Below the pieces are notes generated by a model. It was not told the origin of the DNA. It ran no database searches and was given only the letters and a program-made list of their open reading frames with translations. Shown in pieces: positions 1 to 9,700 of a DNA stretch of 47,618 bases. Position 1 is the stretch's first letter, and each line of letters starts with the position of its first letter. The stretch is from Sulfuricurvum sp. (GTDB taxonomy: Bacteria > Campylobacterota > Campylobacteria > Campylobacterales > Sulfurimonadaceae). The stretch is from positions 1-47,618 of the forward strand of contig NZ_JALNYS010000022.1 of the NCBI RefSeq assembly GCF_023229695.1. The letters run 5' to 3'. The position numbers and the translations under genes were made by a program.

Positions 1-2213
1 TTCACGTTATGGTTCACCATCATTTCCACAATCTTCAGGGTAGCGTACATCGAATCGCGGTGGGTCGCAAACTCGGTAAAGGCAAAGTTCCCCTCTCCCG
101 TCGCGATCAGATCGTATTTTTGCATCTCTTCGGATTTGAAGTTCGCATACTGCCCCCTCTCTATCTCCAGATTCTCGAAATAGACGATATCGGCCGCCCA
201 GGTCGGAAGGAAGACCCGTTTGACGCTGTCGGACATTTTGGCCTCCCGGCTTAGAAGGGCAAGGACCACATACAGCGCCGTCTGCTTGCTTAGCACGTTC
301 CCTTTATCGCACACGATATCCAGACGCTGACCGTGCGGATAGAGGATGAATCCCCCATCGAGGTTAAGCGCTTTGATCACGGAACTCATATCTTCGTTCG
401 AACGTTTCGCCAGAGTATTGATGTTCGCCAGCCGCTGTTCGTCCGGATAGGCGTTGAACATAATGTGATTAACCCCCAGATCGTTTAAAATATCGGGAAA
501 CACCTCCGATGCCAAACCGTGCATCATATCCACCGCAATACGGCAATCCAACGATTTCAAGCTATGCGATTTGAGAAGTCTCTCCATCCCCTCTTTGTAA
601 TGGCGATACTCTTGTTTATGATCGGACTCATGAATCTGCCCGATCCGTGAATAATCAACCCGCCGAAACGTCTCTTTGAAAAAAGCCTTCTCGATTTTCT
701 TGGATACGTCATTCGTAATCCCTATCCCTCCGTCCGTAAAGAATGCAATTACCGTACTCGTAGGATCATCAATTTGTTGGTAGATAAGTATCCCCGCACT
801 GTATTCATCATGCGTCGAGAGGTTGTATCTCATGACCGCTGAGGGGATAGCGTTATAATCGATCACATCGATCCCTGCCGATAGAAGCCCTCCTAAGAAA
901 GCCCTTTTCAGCATCCGTGAACTTTTATCATAATCACGCGACATCAGTACGGTCGACCCCACCGGCAGTTGCGCTCCGAACGCCTCCGCCAGTTTAGTCG
1001 CCATTTCGCAGGAGAGTTCAACGTTCGATTTTCCGACTACACGTCCGTTCTCGAATATCGAATTTTTGTATCGGCTCCCTAATATGACGCTGTGGCTGAT
1101 GATCGATGCCTCTTCGATCATTTTGTACGGCCATATCGTCACATCTTTCTCGATATTCACCAGTTCCCCGATCTCGCACCCCTCGGCTAGGATCATCCCC
1201 GCTTTGACGGTCACGTTTTTCCCGATCTGGTTATTATTACAGATGACGCATCCGTCCATCTTCGCATTTTTCCCGATCTCGACGTTATCCCAGATCACCG
1301 TATTACGAATCTTCGACCCTTGTCCTATTGTCACGTTATCACCGATCACGACGTTGCTTAGTTTGACCCCTCGTTTGATCGTCACGTTTTTCCCCAGTAC
1401 GACGATCCCGATAATATCGATACTCGAATCCAGCGGTGTCGCCTCTTCGGTGATCAAAACCCCTTCGGGATGTTTTTCGGGTATTCCTCCCATCGTCAGT
1501 TTGATTTTTCCGCTCAAGATATCATCATATACGTCACGGTAGCTCTCCGGATTCCCCACGTCGCGCCAGTACCCTTCCGCGTACCCTGCCATCAGGGAAA
1601 TCCCCTCACGCATCAGCAGCGGGAACAAATCTTTCGCAAAGTCAAAGTTCTCGTTTTTCGGAATATAATCGAGAATTTCGGGTTCAATGATGTAGATACC
1701 CGTATTGATCGTATCACTGAAAACCTCGCCCCAGCTCGGCTTCTCTAAAAACTTCTCGATTCTCCCCTCTTCGTTGGCGATAACCACCCCAAATTCCAAA
1801 GGATTCTCTACCGATGTCAACGTAATCGTCAATCTGGAGTTTTTCGCCTTATGGTAGTCGAATATTTTCTGAAAATCAAAATCGGTCACCAAATCCCCGC
1901 TGATGATAATGAAATTCTCATTTCCGATATACTCCTGAGCCCGTTTCACCGCACCCGCCGTACCGTAATCGTCATCCGGCACTACGTAGGTAATTTTTAT
2001 CCCCAACTCGCTCCCGTCTTTAAAATAATCTTTGATCACTTCGGGTTTAAAGTAAAGCAAGACTATGAACTCTTTGATACCCAACTCTTTGAGTGCCATG
2101 ATGGTATGTTCCATCATCGGTTTGTTCATAATCGGCAGCATCGGTTTTGGTATGGAATTGGTCAGCGGTTGTATCCTTGTACCAAACCCCCCAGCCATCA
2201 CTACAGCTTTCAT
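1..2213 (-). CDS. Sugar-1-phosphate nucleotidyltransferase fused to a phosphomannomutase-like domain (3' end beyond window)
   Basis: The reading frame starts at an ATG behind AAGGAGAG and stays open to the left edge (737 codons seen). Residues 1 to about 235 are an NTP-transferase domain with the glycine-rich motif GGFGTRIQPLT near the start and a downstream YWRDVGNPESY segment, so it should activate a sugar 1-phosphate, probably mannose-1-P with GTP. About 255-370 is a left-handed beta-helix of hexapeptide repeats (IGDNVTIG, IGKNAKM). From about 375 a phosphohexomutase-like domain follows, but its catalytic loops are altered: the phosphoserine loop reads YQQIDDPTST (about 480), the metal loop NLDGGFILYPHG (about 617) and the sugar loop TGEGNFAFTEF (about 706). 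Cytoplasmic; it probably makes GDP-sugar for cell-surface glycans. Mutase activity is doubtful. It follows the CBM48 gene at a 56-bp gap, so the two may be co-transcribed. Confidence 0.88.
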   Translation of the reverse strand, partial: MKAVVMAGGFGTRIQPLTNSIPKPMLPIMNKPMMEHTIMALKELGIKEFIVLLYFKPEVIKDYFKDGSELGIKITYVVPDDDYGTAGAVKRAQEYIGNENFIIISGDLVTDFDFQKIFDYHKAKNSRLTITLTSVENPLEFGVVIANEEGRIEKFLEKPSWGEVFSDTINTGIYIIEPEILDYIPKNENFDFAKDLFPLLMREGISLMAGYAEGYWRDVGNPESYRDVYDDILSGKIKLTMGGIPEKHPEGVLITEEATPLDSSIDIIGIVVLGKNVTIKRGVKLSNVVIGDNVTIGQGSKIRNTVIWDNVEIGKNAKMDGCVICNNNQIGKNVTVKAGMILAEGCEIGELVNIEKDVTIWPYKMIEEASIISHSVILGSRYKNSIFENGRVVGKSNVELSCEMATKLAEAFGAQLPVGSTVLMSRDYDKSSRMLKRAFLGGLLSAGIDVIDYNAIPSAVMRYNLSTHDEYSAGILIYQQIDDPTSTVIAFFTDGGIGITNDVSKKIEKAFFKETFRRVDYSRIGQIHESDHKQEYRHYKEGMERLLKSHSLKSLDCRIAVDMMHGLASEVFPDILNDLGVNHIMFNAYPDEQRLANINTLAKRSNEDMSSVIKALNLDGGFILYPHGQRLDIVCDKGNVLSKQTALYVVLALLSREAKMSDSVKRVFLPTWAADIVYFENLEIERGQYANFKSEEMQKYDLIATGEGNFAFTEFATHRDSMYATLKIVEMMVNHNV

Positions 2214-2269
2214 CGCTCTCCTTTAAATATTATTTTAAAATTATGGTTCTTGATGAAGAGTGATAAAAC

Positions 2270-2551
2270 TCACAATTCAAGCAAAGAGTTATGACTGAAA
2301 AAAGGAGTGGCCACGGTTGGACATTCATCATCTATCTTCCATTCATTTCCATTTATTTTATACCCAAATTGATAAATATAACCTACGTTAAGAATTTTTG
2401 TAATGAAATATTCACCGTTTTTCTTCATTTTCATCGGTTCATCTATCCAATCGTTCCATTCGCCCGATATCACTACGGTCTCAATCGTCTCAGTAGGAAA
2501 AAAAGTGAAGGTAACCCACCCTTTTTTATCGCGAATTGTTTTTTTCACCAT
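2270..2551 (-). CDS. Small CBM48/AMPK-type glycogen-binding domain protein
   Basis: A 93-residue protein that is essentially one early-set carbohydrate-binding module. It shows the beta-strand pattern VTFTFFP...VVISGEWNDWI...MKKNGEYFITKIL...YQFGYKINGNEW typical of CBM48/isoamylase N-terminal modules, where the tryptophans bind alpha-glucans. No catalytic domain or signal peptide is visible, so it is probably cytoplasmic. A strong ribosome site (AAGGAGG) precedes the ATG. It lies just upstream of the sugar nucleotidyltransferase on the same strand, which fits polysaccharide or glycogen metabolism. Its partner enzyme is not in the window. Family call is good; the exact ligand is inference. Confidence 0.78.
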   Translation of the reverse strand: MVKKTIRDKKGWVTFTFFPTETIETVVISGEWNDWIDEPMKMKKNGEYFITKILNVGYIYQFGYKINGNEWKIDDECPTVATPFFSHNSLLEL

Positions 2552-2910
2552 GTCGACACTTCCTCCTTGATGTTAGAGTTTATAACTCCCTGTAAACTGA
2601 TCATTCATCTACTCAAGTATAAAGTTTTTTTATCCCTCTTTATACTGCGTTTTGTATAAAAAACAAACATAACGATAATATAAACGATTGTGATTACGGG
2701 CACGTTACAGTAGTGTAACATAGAAACGGCGAATTTGAATTGGTGAGCGAAATAAACGATGTAGTCGGATACAAGAGGGTAACGTAATTAGAGAATAAAG
2801 TAACGATTGAATGGGCGTTGTCAAAACAACGGTACTACACTGGATTGCTGAATCAGTGAAATGGGTGAGAGAAATTGCGAAACGGAAGTAGAGTAAAAAA
2901 GAAATTGAAG
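2552..2910. other. 359-bp intergenic stretch between the CBM48 gene and the tRNA
   Basis: I see no convincing gene. On the minus strand there are AT-rich promoter-like segments (TATACT, TATAAA) suited to driving the CBM48 gene. A short inverted repeat GTTACA/TGTAAC with a 4-nt centre sits at 2704-2719. A 26-codon plus-strand ORF at 2811-2891 lacks a good ribosome site and was not accepted. Confidence 0.5.
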
Positions 2911-2987
<77 letters not shown>

Positions 2988-3058
2988 ATCACAGGCAGAA
3001 GTATATCGAAAAATACTAAAAAGAAAATTAGAAAACTACCCAATCACGTCAATTCTTT

Positions 3059-3170
3059 TCTGATGTTACGCACATTCGGAACAAAGTCCCTAATGTGGCA
3101 GGGACAGAGTCCCTACAGCCCCCTAAAGCTACCCGCATCTTTCGGATACGGGAGATTAACCGATCTTTAA
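3059..3170 (+). repeat. Four-hairpin repeat, copy R1 (5' part of a fused tandem dimer)
   Basis: Begins with the left terminal repeat CTGATGTTACGCAC. Hairpin 1 has arms CACATT/AATGTG in place of the usual CACTTT/AAAGTG, so both arms changed together. Hairpin 2 is GGGAC-AGA-GTCCC. The conserved linker CCCCCTAAAGCTACC and hairpin 3 (CCCGCATC/GATACGGG, one mismatch) follow. The right end is missing: the unit runs directly into copy R2 at the CGCACTT sequence that both ends of the element share. Confidence 0.85.
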
Positions 3171-3308
3171 TCGCACTTTCCAGGCAAAGCCCGTAAAGTG
3201 GCAGGGGACAATTTGTCCCCTGCACCCCCCTAAAGCTACCCGCATCTTTCGGATGCGGGAGATTAACTCCCCTTGACGCACTTGCTAGGGCAAGGTGCGT
3301 AAGGTCAG
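3171..3308 (+). repeat. Four-hairpin repeat, copy R2 (3' part of the tandem dimer)
   Basis: Hairpin 1 is CACTTT...GGC-AAA-GCC...AAAGTG. Hairpin 2 is extended (GCAGGGGAC/GTCCCCTGC). Hairpin 3 is perfect (CCCGCATC-TTTCG-GATGCGGG). Hairpin 4 is GCACTTG-CTAGGG-CAAGGTGC, running into the right terminal repeat GTGCGTAAGGTCAG. That terminal repeat overlaps and supplies the stop codon of the neighbouring diguanylate cyclase gene (TGA read from the minus strand). Confidence 0.88.
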
Positions 3309-4846
3309 ATCATAATTACATTATGCATAGAGACCGTAACGCGGTTTCGCCCCTCTTTTTTTGAAATATACAGCGCATCATCCGCTTCCGAAAAAATCTC
3401 TTCATAATTATTATGTTCGGGACGAAGCGCACTGATTCCTATACTTCCGGTGACGGGGATGGTGGTCTCACCAAACAAGACCGGCTCAGAGGCTATCAGC
3501 ACGCAGATTTTATGGGCAATATCTGTAGCGGTGTCAATGGTTGTTTCGGACAAAATGACCACAATTTCTTCCCCGCCGTAACGCCCTATAAAATCGGTTG
3601 TACGTAAACAAGACGATACACGCCGGCTAATCTGCCGCAACACTTCATCTCCCCCCAAATGGCCATACGTATCATTGATTTTCTTAAAATGGTCCAAATC
3701 AATTACAAAAATAGCCATGTCGTGCTGATAACGGCGGGCCCGTTTAAACTCCCTCTCCATCATCTCTTCAAGATGGCCGCGATTCCATAATCCCGTCAAT
3801 GCATCGGTCTTACTCAGCAATTCAATCTCATGGGTCCGCTCTTTAACCAACCCTTCAAGACGCTCTTTCTCATCACGCGAACGGTTAATGGCACTAAAAT
3901 AAATAGCTCTGGCAATAAACAACGCAAATAAAATAGCAATACCGGCGGTGGATAATGCCGTTGCAAGGAGACGTTGTTCATTTCTGACATAAGGTGCCGC
4001 ATCGGTTAGCAATAAAAGCTCCTCATTACTTCCGTCTATCATTGCGACATTGGGCATCACCAGCCGATAAATCGGTTGTCCGTCCACCTCGGTCAGAATC
4101 GGAGGGGGGAAATCGGCATGTCGCAAATTAGCTCCCACCATTGTTTTATTGCTGCTGACGACAATTTTGCCCTGATGATTCACCAAACTGATTTGTATGA
4201 TATTTTTAGCTGTCTCAACATAATGGCTAAGAAAATCGTTCAGATCGGTCTTGGAATAGATCAAAGTGCTATTATTGATTGATCCCTCTATCGCCTTTAA
4301 GAGATTGGTAATATCGGTTTGACGACGGAGCAAAGAGACATCCGGGGTCTGTTTGTTACCCACTGCTTTATAGTCTGAGATATCAACCGCCAAATCGATA
4401 ATACCGATAAGCTCTCCATTGATTTTGATAGGGTAAAAAATCGCCATAACCGGTACATAATCACGGGTTTCAAAGAAAAACTTCCCTAACGAACTGTTTC
4501 CGTCTATGATTCGGTCAAATTGATCCGTCTCGTAAACTTGACCGATCTCTTCTTTGAACATTGAATTACGGATCGTTCCGTTCGGTTCGATGTAGCGAAA
4601 TTCAAATATCTCAAGCCCTAACGAAACATCACTGATCAGTTTTTGGACACTCATCGTTGATTTAATATCATGAAATCGATCCATCGCAGCGGTAATAGAA
4701 CGGACAATATCTTCCGCATCATTTTTCATCTGTTCGAGCAAAAGATTTTTTTGGACATGGTAGTTATAAAATGCCATGCTCGAGATCGATAAGCCTAAAA
4801 CGACAAGAAGAACGGGAATATTGTATTTTTTCCAAAATTGTATCAT
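3305..4846 (-). CDS. Membrane-bound diguanylate cyclase with periplasmic sensor region
   Basis: Makes the second messenger c-di-GMP from two GTP. Of 513 residues, about 12-32 form a first membrane segment. A periplasmic sensor of roughly 250 residues follows, resembling a double-Cache fold. A second membrane segment (near 290-312, LLATALSTAGIAILFALF) and a short coiled coil lead to a C-terminal GGDEF domain with DALTGLWNR at its start. The active site reads GGEEI near residue 423, and RTTD five residues upstream matches the product-inhibition I-site (RxxD), so an active, feedback-inhibited enzyme is expected. The start lies 12 bp after the tetraheme cytochrome gene, so the two are probably one transcript and the cytochrome may feed the sensor. 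Repeat R2 ends in the stop codon. Confidence 0.93.
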   Translation of the reverse strand: MIQFWKKYNIPVLLVVLGLSISSMAFYNYHVQKNLLLEQMKNDAEDIVRSITAAMDRFHDIKSTMSVQKLISDVSLGLEIFEFRYIEPNGTIRNSMFKEEIGQVYETDQFDRIIDGNSSLGKFFFETRDYVPVMAIFYPIKINGELIGIIDLAVDISDYKAVGNKQTPDVSLLRRQTDITNLLKAIEGSINNSTLIYSKTDLNDFLSHYVETAKNIIQISLVNHQGKIVVSSNKTMVGANLRHADFPPPILTEVDGQPIYRLVMPNVAMIDGSNEELLLLTDAAPYVRNEQRLLATALSTAGIAILFALFIARAIYFSAINRSRDEKERLEGLVKERTHEIELLSKTDALTGLWNRGHLEEMMEREFKRARRYQHDMAIFVIDLDHFKKINDTYGHLGGDEVLRQISRRVSSCLRTTDFIGRYGGEEIVVILSETTIDTATDIAHKICVLIASEPVLFGETTIPVTGSIGISALRPEHNNYEEIFSEADDALYISKKEGRNRVTVSMHNVIMI

Positions 4847-4858
4847 GGGTATCCTAAC

Positions 4859-5443
4859 TTACTTCGGGACTGCTTTTTTATACTTGTTATAGGCACTTTC
4901 AAAATCGGTGTAGGAACGGTCCCATCTCGCGGTATGGCAGCTTTTACACATTTTTTTTAGCCGGTCAGGGCGATCGGTTCCGGAAAGGAACCCACCCCCC
5001 TTTTTCTCTATCGCAGCAATTTTAAGATGATTTGAACCGGGACCGTGGCACCCCTCACACTGAACATTTGCCAGACGGGGGGTCTGGGCCATTGAAACAA
5101 AACCGGTTTTTACCCCGTATCCCGTCGCATGACAGACCAAACATTTCGGGTTATTACTGTATTCGCTCTCTTTTATATAATCCATCGCATGATCGTGGTG
5201 ATCTTGCTTCCGTCCGACAAAAAAATCGCGATGGCAAAGGCGGCATTTGTCATTTCCGACGTACCGATACTCATTTGAGCCTATTGCATCATTATAAGCT
5301 GCCTCACCGAGTACGCTTTTTAGAGGAATTTCTACCGGCGGGCTTTTCAGTTCATCCGCAATCCGTTGATCGTCACCACACCACACTGCAGCCGTGTAGA
5401 CAAAAAGGAGAGTAATCCTGACAAGAAATGTTTGTAAATACAC
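4859..5443 (-). CDS. Secreted tetraheme cytochrome c, cytochrome c-554-like
   Basis: Four CXXCH heme sites (CRLCH, CLVCH, CEGCH, CKSCH), each of which should carry a covalent heme c. Spacing and the phrase NVQCEGCHGPGSNH resemble the cytochrome c-554 family, periplasmic electron carriers or multiheme reductases. The N-terminus is a signal peptide (VYLQTFLVRITLLFVYTAAV). I chose the GTG at 5443 because GGAG lies 5 nt upstream; an in-frame TTG at 5461 would add six residues but has no ribosome site. First gene of a two-gene unit with the diguanylate cyclase. Electron donor and acceptor are unknown. Confidence 0.87.
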   Translation of the reverse strand: MYLQTFLVRITLLFVYTAAVWCGDDQRIADELKSPPVEIPLKSVLGEAAYNDAIGSNEYRYVGNDKCRLCHRDFFVGRKQDHHDHAMDYIKESEYSNNPKCLVCHATGYGVKTGFVSMAQTPRLANVQCEGCHGPGSNHLKIAAIEKKGGGFLSGTDRPDRLKKMCKSCHTARWDRSYTDFESAYNKYKKAVPK

Positions 5444-5660
5444 AGCCGCTCCACACCTCAAAAATTCATATAGTATAACATAATAATCAAAATAAAGACG
5501 ATAAAATTCCGAAATTTAGATAATAAATACGAATACATACTACATCACCCATCAGAACTTTCCGACTTACATTTATTTTGGCAAATTTAAATAGAGTTTC
5601 ATAAATGAATTTATTTTCATTGTGTTATCATAACATTATGTTTTTAAAGGGAGATTTAGA

Positions 5661-6542
5661 ATGGATGGGATGCAAACTGCAGTTTCAATTATCAACGGAG
5701 AAAATGAATGCAGTCTCCTCTTTCAAGCGGTTGTCAATACTCAAAAAAATCTGATTGTTTTATTGCACGATAATGTCCCTATCCTCTTTAACAAAGCGTT
5801 TCTTGAGTTTACCGATGTCCGTTCCGTCAAAGAGTTTCTCCGTGAATTCGGTTCACTGGTCTACCGCTTTGTCCCGCATGATGCCTATTTTCATGCAGGA
5901 AAAGCCGATAATCCGGATGAATGGACCACGGCCATCCTCACATTGCCGGAGCAAGACCGAATCGTCAGTATGATCAATTCACGGGCTGAGCCCTATGCTT
6001 TTTCCGTCACTCTCAATACGCCGGTACCGGGGTATACTATCGTCTCCTTTACCGATATTTCTCAAGACCTTATCAAACGAATTATGATTGAAAACGATGT
6101 CAGTATTGACAAAGAGAGCGGTGCTTATAATCAGGACTACTTTATACACACCGCAAAAAGTTTTCAAAATGCAGCGGAATTTAATGAAAAATCGATCGGA
6201 ATCACCATTATCGAATTAATGACTTCGGATAGCGAAGCCGATCAATATCTGCGCGATTTTACCTCCAGTATCAAAAGCAGTATTCGCCAAAGTGACATGC
6301 TTGTTCGCTGGGGGAAAAAAATTTTTATGCTGGCGTATCTCGTTGATTCTCCGGAAAACGCAAAACAATTCAGCCTGAAACTTCTGAATGTTATGCGTAA
6401 AGAACCGTTCGAAAGTCTCAACACCATCAGTATGCGCTTAGGGACAACGGTACAGATTGAAAACGAAGAGATCATGCAGATTATCAAACGTGCCGAAACA
6501 GCTCTTCGACAATCCGGTGATTCGCAGGTAACCATTTTATAA
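5661..6542 (+). CDS. Cytoplasmic PAS-like protein with degenerate GGDEF domain
   Basis: 293 residues with no signal or membrane segment. The first 140 look PAS-like (NLIVLLHDNVPILFNKAFLEF, then YTIVSFTDISQDLIKR, a PAS-end signature). The rest follows the GGDEF fold (KESGAYNQDYF, then IRQSDMLVRWGKKIFMLAYL), but the GGDEF loop is WGKKI, so the catalytic residues are gone and no cyclase activity is expected. It could act as a signal receiver or GTP/c-di-GMP effector. Start ATG follows GGGAG with correct spacing. It is transcribed away from the cytochrome/cyclase pair across a 200-bp AT-rich promoter region. Repeat R3 begins immediately after the stop codon. Confidence 0.8.
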   Translation: MDGMQTAVSIINGENECSLLFQAVVNTQKNLIVLLHDNVPILFNKAFLEFTDVRSVKEFLREFGSLVYRFVPHDAYFHAGKADNPDEWTTAILTLPEQDRIVSMINSRAEPYAFSVTLNTPVPGYTIVSFTDISQDLIKRIMIENDVSIDKESGAYNQDYFIHTAKSFQNAAEFNEKSIGITIIELMTSDSEADQYLRDFTSSIKSSIRQSDMLVRWGKKIFMLAYLVDSPENAKQFSLKLLNVMRKEPFESLNTISMRLGTTVQIENEEIMQIIKRAETALRQSGDSQVTIL

Positions 6543-6543
6543 T

Positions 6544-6713
6544 GTGAGGTTACGCACTTTTCGGGCAAAGCCCGTAAAGTGGCAGGGGACGATCTGTCCC
6601 CTGTCCCCCAAAACAAGCGAAGCGCTCCCGAAGGGATGTTTCCTGAAAAGCTTCCCGTATCTTCCGGATCCGGGAGACTAATTCCCGATGTTGCACTTGC
6701 TAGGGCATGTCAG
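6544..6713 (+). repeat. Four-hairpin repeat, copy R3 (long variant)
   Basis: Left end GTGAGGTTACGCAC, hairpin 1 TCGGGC-AAA-GCCCG within CACTTT/AAAGTG, hairpin 2 GGGGAC-GATCT-GTCCCC. An extra module with arms GAAGCGCTCCC/GGGATGTTTC follows and is shared with copy R6. Hairpin 3 and a decayed right end (GCATGTCAG) close it. The flanks are TTATAAT (6537-6543) and TTATATG (6714-6720), a 5/7 match that may be an eroded target duplication. The left flank includes the stop codon of the upstream gene. Confidence 0.83.
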
Positions 6714-6769
6714 TTATATGACCCTTACGTACCTTAAATCATCCGCGCGTTACATCAGAGAAAGAGTTC

Positions 6770-9700
6770 CTAACGTGCAAATAACGCCCGCACCTCATCG
6801 TTATCCATCGAAGCGAGAGTTTTTTCCCCTACCGCTACACTCATCTCCCCCATAACGGTTTTTGCTTTGATCATTTTATCGATCTTCTCTTCAAAGCTGT
6901 TTTTGGTAATGAAGCGGTAAACAAAGACATTATTTTTTTGACCGATACGGAATGCTCTGTCGGTTGCCTGATTTTCCACGGCAGGATTAAACCACAAATC
7001 GTAATGGATCACATTCGCTGCTTGGGTGAGGTTAAGCCCTACCCCGCCCGCTTTGAGTGAAAGAATTAAAACCTGTTTTTCAGGATCGTTTTGAAAAGAA
7101 TCGATCACCTTTTCCCGTTTTATATTGCTCAGCGAACCCTCAAATAACAACGGTTCCACAAAAAACTTCGCTTCAATGATCTGAGCTAATATATTCAGCA
7201 TTTCGACGTATTGGGTAAAGATAAGGACTTTCTCCCCCTTGGCAATCATCGGTTCCAAAAGGGTTAGAAGCAGTTCGCTTTTTCCGCTGAGAGAAGGATC
7301 GCCGGGGGATCGCTTATCGTAATTTCGCGGATGGTTACAGATTTGTTTGAGCTCCGTGATCAGTTTAAAGATCAGCCCCGAACGGTTCTGTGGCTCCCCC
7401 TCCGTTTCAAGGTTTTTCATAGCGCTGTCAACAACACTCTGATAAAGAGCCGCTTGTTCAGGAACCAAGGTGGCATACTCATCGATCACGATCTTATCGG
7501 GAAGATCATTAATGATGCTTTTATCGGTTTTAAGACGCCGCAGCATAAAAGGGGCACTTAAGCGTTTGAGACTCTTGGCTGCTTCCTGATTTTGATCCAT
7601 TTCTATAGGACGGACATAGGTAGCGACAAATTGGCTCAATTCCCCGAGATATCCGCTCAACGTAAAATCAAAAATACTCCACAATTCGGTCAGGGAGTTC
7701 TCAACCGGTGTACCGCTAAGCGCTATACGGTATTTAACCCGGAATGATTTCAAAGCGATGGCGGCTTGGGTTGTCGGATTTTTGATCCGTTGGGCTTCAT
7801 CGATCACCAATACGTCAATCCCTTGTGATACGAAAAGATCGGAATCACGTCTAAAAATATCGTAAGTGGTGACAATAATCGTCGAATCTTTCAAAATACG
7901 CCCTGCACCGTAATAGAGCGCCACACTTAACGTAGGGGCAAACTGCGAAAGCTCGTTTTCCCAGTTGGGTAAAAGCGAAGTGGGGACAACGATCAGGGTT
8001 TTCCCTTTGATATGGGAATGTTCGTAAAGATAGAGCAAAGTTGCAATGGTTTGAATCGTTTTTCCCAGCCCCATATCATCTGCCAGAATAACCCCAAACC
8101 CGCTTAAAAGGTTCGATATACACCATTGTACTCCACGCACCTGATAGGGTCTGAGGGTTGCGTGAAGATTATCCGAAAGACTCAGCGTATGCGGCTGAAA
8201 AAGATTGGAGAAAAATATTTCCAACTCCTCATCAAATACGGCATTTCCTTCAAACCGCGCCCGTAAAATATCAAATCGCGTCACTTTCGGTGTTTTTTTT
8301 GCCTGTGCAAAGAGTATTTTGAGCTCTTCGGGAGATATACTGATGTAAGATCCCCGAAAATAGACCAGTTCGCTTTTTTGGCTCACCAGAGATTGGAACT
8401 CTTCGAGTGTGATATGGATATCGCCGATAGCGACCGTCCAGTCGTACTCAAGCACTTTGTCCAGTGACAAAAAAGTCGTAGGTGTTTTTTTAGAACGGAC
8501 CCGCATCGACAATCTGGGCTTAATAAGATGCTGTAACTCACGCGGCAAAATAATTTTAACCCCGAATGAAGATAATAACGATGCCCCTTCCAGAATAAAC
8601 TGTTCAAACCGTTCCCCATGCAGTTCAATCCGTTCCTCAATACTCAGCGATTCGATTTCATTGAGAAACCCCCGTAACGGGGAGAGAAGTTTTAACAGCC
8701 CTCCGCTATTTTTCTCTTTCAAAGAGGTGTGCAACGGTTGTATTTTGAGGCTGAGCCGGTCTTCTACATTCATGGACAAAGAGAAACTCTCCGCATCAGC
8801 CCCTCTCTCCAGTGTCAAAGTTAAGGTATAACGGCTTAACGGGAGTGAAAATATTGAAAAATAGTTAAAGACAGCGCGATCGGTATGATGCTTCCCCCCC
8901 TCTTTTTGAATAAATGCCCTTCCCCGGAAAAAAGATTCGCTAATTGCAGGGGGATTCATAAAAAGACGTTTGTGCATAAAGTTCATTTCACGAACATAAT
9001 CACTAATCGCTTTGGATAAAAAGAGTAGCGTTCCGCTCTTTCCGTCAAAAAAAGAGTCATTGTTTATAAAACGGACGAAAGGGGTTGCATTGTGTCCAAG
9101 ACGCTCTATTTGTTCAGATACGGAAAACGGGCTTAACAGCGGCATCCATCCGATAAAAAAACGGGCTCTTTGAGTATCTTTTAATACGGTAGGGATAAAG
9201 GCATTGGCTTGAAGAAGCAAATAGACAGTACGGGCCAGTGCATGATAATAGCGATATGCCCCTTTCCCCTCTTCACTTCGAAAAGAGAGAAACAGAGTGA
9301 CAAACGTCAGCAAAGATAGCGAACACCCCTCTTTCGTATATTTCAAAGCATACGGGGCAAAAAGGAGCGATGTTTGTTCCTCCTGTCTAAAGAGAGGATG
9401 CTTGATACTCACTTGGCCGTTTTGCCAAAACTCATCCATCGTACACTCACAAATCCCGTCTTTCAGAAGCCGTTCGATACTCTCGATATTCTCATCGAAA
9501 ATAGGGGATATGATTTGCGGCAACGTTTTTGTATGGGCCCGATAAAACTCTCTCATCACCTCTTTATAATCGATCGAGGCAAACGAGGGATTGGGAGAGA
9601 GGAGTGAATCGATCAAAGGAAGCGCATTTTCATGATGAAGAAGTTCCAGTGGCTTATCCGAAGAGATATCGCACCACGGCTTGAGATCGATCGGATAAGT

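Noticed and set aside
1066..1542. Plus-strand ORF of 158 codons
   Set aside because: Antisense of the beta-helix repeat of the nucleotidyltransferase, which explains its periodic I/T/P pattern.
2811..2891. 26-codon ORF starting MGVVKTTVLHWIAES
   Set aside because: Looks amphipathic, but it has no good ribosome site and sits in an irregular intergenic stretch.
3059..3308. Tandem units that might suggest a CRISPR array
   Set aside because: The units are about 110-140 bp, self-complementary, have no spacers and recur singly elsewhere; no cas gene is present.
5444..5461. TTG start for the tetraheme cytochrome
   Set aside because: No ribosome site; the GTG at 5443 has GGAG and begins the signal peptide cleanly.
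6242..6616. Minus-strand ORF of 124 codons, sharing a PATLRALPEKCVT-like segment with another ORF at 11167-11385
   Set aside because: The shared peptide is only the antisense reading of repeat copies R3 and R5; both ORFs run across real genes on the other strand.
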